From Areca catechu (lineage: Eukaryota > Streptophyta > Magnoliopsida > Arecales > Arecaceae): DNA of 64,000 nt. Position numbers and translations under genes: made by a program. The stretch lies in assembly GCA_021397845.1 (NCBI GenBank), contig CM038040.1, forward strand, positions 59,536,088 through 59,600,087. Direction: 5' to 3'. The notes below the pieces were generated by a model. That model searched no databases and was not told the DNA's origin. It saw nothing but the letters and a program-made list of their open reading frames with translations. The stretch's first letter is position 1; every line of letters starts with the position of its first letter. This document shows, piece after piece, positions 58,501 through 64,000 of the stretch.

Positions 58501-58852
58501 CGTGGAGTAGGATCCATGGATGTATCTGGATCATTCTCATATTCAGGATCCTCTTATCCACAGCTACCGGCAGCTTCTGGTCCATATGATCCATATGGTG
58601 TAACTGAGATGTCAGCATCCAGTGATTATTATCCTATGTAGCCTGGAGCATCTTATGGATCTAATTTTGCTACTGGTATATTTAGATGGGCCCCTGCACT
58701 GCCATATCATCAGTCTCTGGACAGCTCTCAGAGTCAGGACATTAGAGAGGAATCTGCGATTAGTTATGATCCATCATGCATACCTCTTGGGATGAGCTTA
58801 GAGAAGTATCATGCTGCTTGGCAGGAGGGACATGCCGAATTTTCTACATAGT
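55519..58852 (+). pseudogene. hAT transposase (BED finger, DUF659, dimerisation domain)
   Basis: It starts MDPSRRKKDSERDIGWLHG. The BED zinc finger WWCKWCNTEFKGGG is followed, after a frameshift near 55643, by TRLKQYLVDGYPDV; the second Cys is lost and stops lie near 55697 and 55720. A helical, Glu/Gln-rich stretch follows. DUF659 is at 56225-56670 (AVDNLYYRSAI, YGLTVMCDGWTG, QVITDNGPHY), then IPCAAHCIDLILMDI. Introns occur near 57240-57370, 57485-57556 and 57630-57728. The C-terminal dimerisation motif is AEWWVHFGGSAKNLKVLAVK followed by ERNWSTFGLIHS. The end is an acidic, Ser-rich tail to about 58852. Stops at 56418 and elsewhere make it dead. Confidence 0.85.
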
Positions 58853-58992
58853 ACATACATGATCCATATATTTATGGATATTGTCACTCTACCCGATTCT
58901 AGATATTGGTATATAATTATATGTTTATGCCACATTTCACTTTCATTAATTACTGATAATCTTAGTTTAATTATCATTTTTTATTTTATTTC

Positions 58993-60244
58993 TGTTGCCG
59001 CCCGGATTGTCATGGCCCGTAGTTGCTGATGGCGTCGGGTGTGTCGCGTCCGTCTGCCTAGGAATGCCTCCGGTGCCTTGAGACCGGCAAGGAAGCAATG
59101 TCAGGGACCCGGACCAGGGATTCCGGTGGAGGCATTCCGATGGTCAAGTCAGTGGCGATCCAGGGGAACATATCCTCCTGGTCCAGCCCCTTTGGATGAG
59201 CTCCATGCTAGGAGGAGTGAATATAGTGTGAGTGGAAGATGAGGACGAGCTGGGAATGGTGTTGGCCGAGGTGGTCTTGCCCTCCTCTCTGGCTTTCTTT
59301 CCTTGTGTCGCTCTGGTTCCTCTCTTCCTTGTGGTGGTTGTGTTGTTCTTGCTTGGAATTGAAAAATGAGTGTTACCTCCCCTTTTTCTTACACTGGCTG
59401 GGTCCTCTTTTGTAGCTTGCCTCGAGGTTCTCCCATGTTGGCAGATGGGTATGACGTGATGTCATGCCGTGAATGATATGGCTTCTTAATTAGGCATCTG
59501 GGAAAGATTCCACGAGCCTCTAACATTCTTTCGATTTGCCCTTCCTGAAAGTACGGCAGGGCCTCGACTATCAAGCCGCCGCTCTTGGAAATTGCGCTCC
59601 TTGGTATCTTTTTCTCGGTCGTACAGCAAGCCGATAGGGGGCACAATGCCTTGATTTGAGCTTTCCTTCTTTCTGGTGTGAATGGCGACCGTGGGCATTA
59701 ATGGTGATGTGGCGGGTGTTGTTGCACGGTCCTCGGGGGGCCCGCCACCGTCTTCGGATGGGAGGTGCTGTTTCCTTGGCGGTTGACATCTTGATTTGCG
59801 TTGGGGGCCGAGCTGGAAAGATGGGACCTACTTGCAGGGGACCCACCTTGCAGTGGCTCGACTGTGCAGAAAGGGGCCGAGCTCGGTACCAGGCCAAAGG
59901 GGCCTAGCCTTGACCGAGCTCGGGCTGGCTGAGGTGGATGAGGCACACCCAGGCCAGGGGACCCGGCCTCGAGGGAGCTCCTCGTGACGGAGGAGGCTTG
60001 AGCTCGACTCCGGACCACGGGACCTGAGCTCGGGCTCGAGAGGTCTGCCTCTGGTGGGGTTTGAGCTCAGCTCCGACCTAGGCATCCCGACTTGGCGGGG
60101 GACGGAGCCCGGCTTCGACGGGCGGCCCCTTTGGCATCAGGGAGCTTAGCCTGGCGAAGGGGCCTATGGTGGTAATCCGGCGTGGCATCCAATGGGGGCT
60201 CCACGTCAAGCTCCTTGCTCCACGTCAGCAATCCGGCCACATCA
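58993..60244 (-). repeat. 3' LTR of element C
   Basis: It starts TGTTGCCGCCCGGATTGTC and ends CAATCCGGCCACATCA on the plus strand. The end is the same CCACATCA|TTTGCCCC junction as in element B. 1252 bp. It lacks a regular long tandem array such as that in B, though short repeated GAGCTCGGGCTC phrases occur at 59870-60070. Confidence 0.85.
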
Positions 60245-60262
60245 TTTGCCCCCCTCCCGAGG
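60245..60262 (-). promoter_or_regulatory. Polypurine tract of element C
   Basis: The minus strand reads CCTCGGGAGGGGGGCAAA directly before the LTR, matching the position and form of the tract in element B. Confidence 0.75.
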
Positions 60263-60790
60263 CCCATTGTCACGTTGCGCTCGGGGCAAAGGGAGTAATT
60301 GCGATGCTAGCATGGAAAGGTGAGAAATCTGGTGCAATAATGATCGATATCGGTGGTGTCTCGCCCGGTGGGCCCTTGAACCTGTGCAAGGGCACCGTGT
60401 GGCCATGTCTTGGGAGCAGTTATGGCGGGCACGAAAGCTGAAGCGGCTGCGGTCAGATGGGGGCACTGGCTCCGTTGATCGGCGACACATGGCATGACTT
60501 TTGGAGAAGCCGTAATGGTACGGTCGGATGCAGGTTGTCTCGAAGGGATGGGTAAGCCCTTTTGGAACATACCTCTTTCAAATTCTTCGTGCCCGGAGTC
60601 GCATGGATGTCCCCCTCTTCTTCTTCTCCGGCCACCGGCATCTTCGTTGAGTTCCAGCAGGTTAGCTCTTCCCTCTTGCTTGTTAGAAGTCGCCGTAGGC
60701 CTTCTTCCGTTCGCCTCCTCCTTGTCGTTATTTAGGAGTTTCCCCTTTCTCTTCCATAGACCGCTTTGGGCCTAACTTCCATCCCTCTTG
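60263..60790. other. Element C region between PPT and antisense gene
   Basis: No ORF called. CTCTTTCAAATTCTTCGTGC at 60570-60589 repeats the phrase found at the same place in element B. A pyrimidine-rich CCCTCTTGCCAG at 60782-60793 could be a 3' splice site or the start region of the antisense gene. Confidence 0.45.
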
Positions 60791-63286
60791 CCAGGCTGAG
60801 GCCGGACTTTCCCGGCCGAAGACTCCTTCCTCTTCCGACGAGGAGATGGAGGCGGCGAGGTGCAAGTTCAGTAGAAGGCCTTTCCATGGCCCGGTGTCCA
60901 TTAGGGAACCCGGGTCTTCTCCTCCTCCTTGCTTGGCTTCTCTTCTAGCTCCTACTTCTACTTCTGCTTCTGTTCCTCTCTCTGAGCCTAAGTCTTCTCG
61001 GTCGTCAGGTCCAGGAGGGATCACCTCGATGATTACCGCTGAGGACCTTGCGTTCATCCGGGAGGCTTACGGCGTCCCCGAATCCATCCAGCTCTCTGTT
61101 CCTCATCCTGGAGAGTGAGTCACTTCCAGTGATCCTCGATGGATCACCTTCTACGAGGAGACCTTCGCTGGGGGTCTCCGCCTCCCTGTGCATCCTTTTT
61201 TCCTTTCTTTCTTGGCCAGCTACCGGCTTGTCCCAGCCCAGTTGGTCTCCAATGCCATCAGAACGATATTTTGTTTCATCGTTCTGTGCCACTTCCACAG
61301 GATTGTTGCCCGTTTTTCCTTGTTCAGGGCCTTCTTCATCCTGAAATGCCACCCTACCGAGGACGGGTGGTGGTCCCTTTCTTCCCGCCCTCGGGGCATC
61401 AGATTTGTGCTCCCCTCTTCCATCAAAGGATGGAAGAGTAGGTTCTTTTTCACTTCTGTAGAGGGGATCAACTGGGTTTGGAGCGACCCAGATTGATCTC
61501 CGAACAGGAACTCCTCCGTCGAAGCTGTCGACCTCGATATGTATGACCTGCTTAGATCGGCCGAGATCCCATCACTGGAGGTCTTGCTGTCAGAGCAGAA
61601 TCTTCGCGAGGCCGGGGTCAGCTCGGCGCGGGAGCCGGGTGAGTTTGACTTGGCCACTTCCCCATCATTTCTTATTTATTTTTTCTTTTTCTTTTTTTTT
61701 TCTTTATTTTTTGCTACTACTGTTGGGCTGACCTCATTCCCTTTGGTGCAGAAATGAAGTTTTTGATGGATGAGCTGCTCTCATTTTCTGAGGAGCGAGA
61801 GCAGGCTACTGAGGCAGGTGAGCCTGCTCCGAAGAGGGCTCGAGCCGAGGATGGGGCGAGGCCGGTGCAGGCCGGGCGGACGCACCGGTTCAGGAATGAT
61901 GGCGGAAAAGGGCGACTGAGCCCGTTCCCGCGCCTGTCGGGTAGCATGAGCTGGTGGTGGTGCCCGAGCCCGAGATGGTGGCCTGCACGAGATCGGCTGC
62001 CGCTGCCACCAGGTCGGCACCCCCCATCCCGGAGGTCGTCAACATCGAGGAGGAGGTCCCAGAAGAGATCAAGCCGACATCCCAGGTGCGATACGATGCA
62101 GCTCTAGTCCCGTAACTGGTGCCAAGGGCACCACCTGTCGATGAAGGAGCTGAGCCGACGGGGACTAGGGACAGAGATTACCGGAGGGTCTCCTTCAAAT
62201 TGGGGCCGAACATCTCTCTGGTTAAAGACCCCAACCTCGCCGAGCGGATGATGGACTTCTCCATCCAGTCCTGCGACAAGCGAGACGGAAGCGGGAGGCT
62301 TCTGGGCAACGTCATCAGCGCGACGTTCGCGAACCTCTACGCTGTAAGTCTTCCGCTCGTCGTTGCTTCTCCAAGTCGCTTCTTTTTCTTCTTACCTGAT
62401 AGTTGACATCCTTTCCTCGATGCAGCAAGGCAGAGAGCTTCTTCTTATTCGGGACTTCTACCGGCATTGGGCCAGAGGGGAGAAGGAGCGACTAGCCGAG
62501 CTCGAATCTTTGCGGGCCGAGGCGAGAGAGAAGAGCCAAGACACCCAGGACGCTCACCTTAAGAATAAGGGCCTCGCGGCTGAGGTTGGCGACCTCGTCT
62601 AGACGAAGAAGGAGCTCGAAAACGAGCTGGAGTCGAAGAGAACTCGGCTGAAGGAGCTCTGGGTTGAGTCCGAGAGGAAGGTGGTGGCCACGGAGAAGAG
62701 GGCCACTGAGGCCGAGGGGAGGGCCGCTGAGGCCGAGAAGAAAGCTACTGCCGCCAGCCATGCCACCGAGGCTGCCGAGAAGGGAATGGTGGCGGCGATT
62801 CGTCAGGCTGAGCGTGCTGAGGACTTGGTGGCCACCGAAAGGAGCAAGGCGGAGGGCGCCCGAAGGGACGTCACCGGTGCGGTGGCCGCCTTCAAGGCTT
62901 CACCTGAATACCTCAGAGACTTCAAGGAGGTGGCAACGGACTCCTTTGCTAAGGGGTTCGCCTATTGCCGCCAGCAGCTGCGGGGTATTCTATCTGAGGA
63001 GCGGTTGGCCGCGCTCCGGACTCCGGGGAAGAAGGCTTCCTCTGCAACGACGATGGTGGCGGCAGGGCAGGAGGCCGCTCCGGCCGAGGCTAGCATCCCA
63101 GCGACCTCGGCGGCGCCCGGCCTCAAGGACCCGAGATCTAAGGGGGCTGCTGATCCGATCTCAGTGGCTTCACTAGTTGAACCTACTCCTCCAGCGAAGG
63201 TCGCCCAGGGGCATGCCCAAGTGACGGAGGTGGAGGAGGGAGAGGTCTCAGCCATGCAACGTTCAGAGAAGGAGCCGGCTGCTTAG
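60791..63286 (+). pseudogene. Antisense spliced gene of element C (Transposase_28-like plus coiled coil)
   Basis: Exon 1 includes SSSDEEMEAARCKFSRRPFH, GGITSMITAEDLAFIREAYG, FYEETFAGGLRLPVHPFFLS and FFTSVEGINWVWSDPD, the Transposase_28 domain; one TGG is TGA (stop at 61116-61118; element B keeps Trp). Intron 1 is 61639-61751 and intron 2 is 62344-62425, both GT..AG. Exon 2 carries EMKFLMDELLSFSEEREQA and NLAERMMDFSIQSCDKRDG. Exon 3 is an Ala/Glu/Arg coiled coil (62430-62880) with one stop near 62600, then YLRDFKEVATDSFAKGFAYC and an acidic tail ending EKEPAA. The original ATG seems lost. Function unknown; orientation is opposite to gag-pol. Confidence 0.82.
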
Positions 63287-63540
63287 GATAGGATTCCTTC
63301 CCTTTTCTTCTTATACTTATATTTTCCCTTTGTCTCTTCTTTTTCTTGACCGGGTCACCCGGCCTGTCGGGGCCCGGTAGATAGTGTAATCAACTCTTCT
63401 AGTAATGAAATGCACTTTTGCCATCATGGTGTCTTCATCATCTGCAATGTGGAATGTCCTATCTCTCCCTTCCCTTCCCTTTCTTTGCTACTTCTTTCTT
63501 TTCAGTGCAGGGAGGTCCGAGATGGGAGTCAAGAACTTCG
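63287..63540 (+). terminator. 3' UTR of the antisense gene in C
   Basis: GACCGGGTCACCCGGCCTGTC (63349-63369) matches the 3' UTR word of element B. An AATGAAAT lies near 63402 where B has AATAAA. Confidence 0.5.
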
Positions 63541-63544
63541 ACTG

Positions 63545-64000
63545 GCACGAACTCGGCATTGAGCTTGAGGTCACGTCGTCGATGAATGTTGGTCTTGGAC
63601 TCGGCTACTTAAGGGCACAATTCAGTGGTCACCGTCTTGGAGCTAGGCTCGGCGGCATCGACGGCTGAGGTCCCTGATATCGAAAGCCTGAGTCTTGAAT
63701 CTTAGTGTCTCGGAGCCAGTTCCAAGGACGTTAATGTTTGAGAATTGTGGCACTGGAAATCTGAGTTCTGGGCCTTGGCATCCTGGAGTTGGGCTCGGAA
63801 GCACTAAGTGCCTAGGGTCTTCCCAGGTCCTTTGCCAGGGAGCTGGGCTCGCCGGTGCCGGAGGGTCATCTGGTCTTTGATGCCGGGGAGCTAGGCTCGC
63901 CGGTGCCTGGGGGCTTCCCAGGTCTTTGTGCCAGAGCCCTCTTCTCTGGGCTTTGATGCTGGGGAGCTAGGCTCACCGGTGCCTTGGGGCTTCCCAGGTC
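63545..64000. repeat. Irregular repeats of the GGAGCTRGGCTCG family, element C
   Basis: GGAGCTAGGCTCG or close variants occur near 63639, 63787, 63838, 63885 and 63966, with GGGCTTCCCAGGTC after several. Spacing is irregular (about 47-150 bp). The same core word makes up the 93-bp repeats of element B, in the same place relative to the antisense gene. Confidence 0.8.

Larger units (their letters stand above)
54534..64000 (+). mobile_element. hAT-family DNA transposon, left part, interrupted by element C
   Basis: The left terminal repeat CAGGGTTTTTCGAATCGTG is the CAGGG start usual for hAT. The next 180 bp hold repeated CCGAACCGG/ACCGGACC words, probable subterminal transposase sites. The transposase gene follows on the plus strand. 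Tat element C enters at 58993, so the right terminal repeat and the second target duplication must lie beyond the window. Confidence 0.85.
58993..64000 (-). mobile_element. Tat-lineage retrotransposon C, 3' portion only
   Basis: By analogy with element B the order is 3' LTR, PPT, antisense gene, tandem repeats; the minus-strand pol genes should follow past 64000. The five bases before it (ATTTC, 58988-58992) should be the target duplication. Its integrase and gag are not visible here, so the lineage is assigned from the antisense gene, LTR ends and repeats. Confidence 0.82.

Overview
The window is plant nuclear DNA made almost entirely of transposable elements nested inside one another. The families present (Tat-lineage Ty3/gypsy elements with an antisense extra gene, a SIRE-like Ty1/copia element, an L1-type LINE, a DUF659-type hAT transposon, a TRIM and solo LTRs) indicate a flowering plant. 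A monocot, possibly a palm, is my guess; the species cannot be read from the sequence. I recognise no host gene. All the coding regions carry stops or frameshifts.

Layout. 1-7518: right-hand part of Tat element A on the minus strand (post-integrase tandem repeats, integrase, RNases H, reverse transcriptase, protease, gag, primer site, 5' LTR). 7519-12005: flank and a decayed minus-strand L1 LINE. 12006-12440: probable MITE. 13181-54087: a very large palindromic (foldback) element, about 11.8 kb before later insertions. Each arm is about 5.4 kb and is built from AT-rich modules carrying a TATGACATCC-like word; the loop is about 1 kb. A SIRE-like copia element (13595-42689, duplicated site CATCG) sits in its left arm. 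Tat element B (22254-40464, duplicated site AATGT) sits inside that copia element. Two solo LTRs sit inside element B: 25260-27045 (GTGGT) in its antisense gene and 36420-38863 (ACTTG) in its 5' LTR. A 572-bp TRIM (52252-52823, TCATC) lies in the right arm of the palindrome. 54534 to the window end: a hAT transposon with a broken transposase, interrupted from 58993 by Tat element C, which runs off the right edge.

Elements A, B and C show one shared plan, each seen in a different part. Read on the plus strand, the order is 3' LTR, an antisense spliced gene (Transposase_28-like domain plus coiled coil), short tandem repeats, then integrase, RNases H, RT, PR and gag on the minus strand, then the 5' LTR. 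The antisense gene keeps two GT..AG introns at matching places in B and C. This fits its orientation, since introns antisense to the genomic RNA cannot be spliced out of it.

The most unusual structure is the giant palindrome. Its block order is mirrored exactly, while its arms differ at roughly one base in seven where I compared them. It is therefore an old inverted duplication or foldback transposon, not an assembly echo. Its outer ends carry a small reading frame that is similar in both arms.
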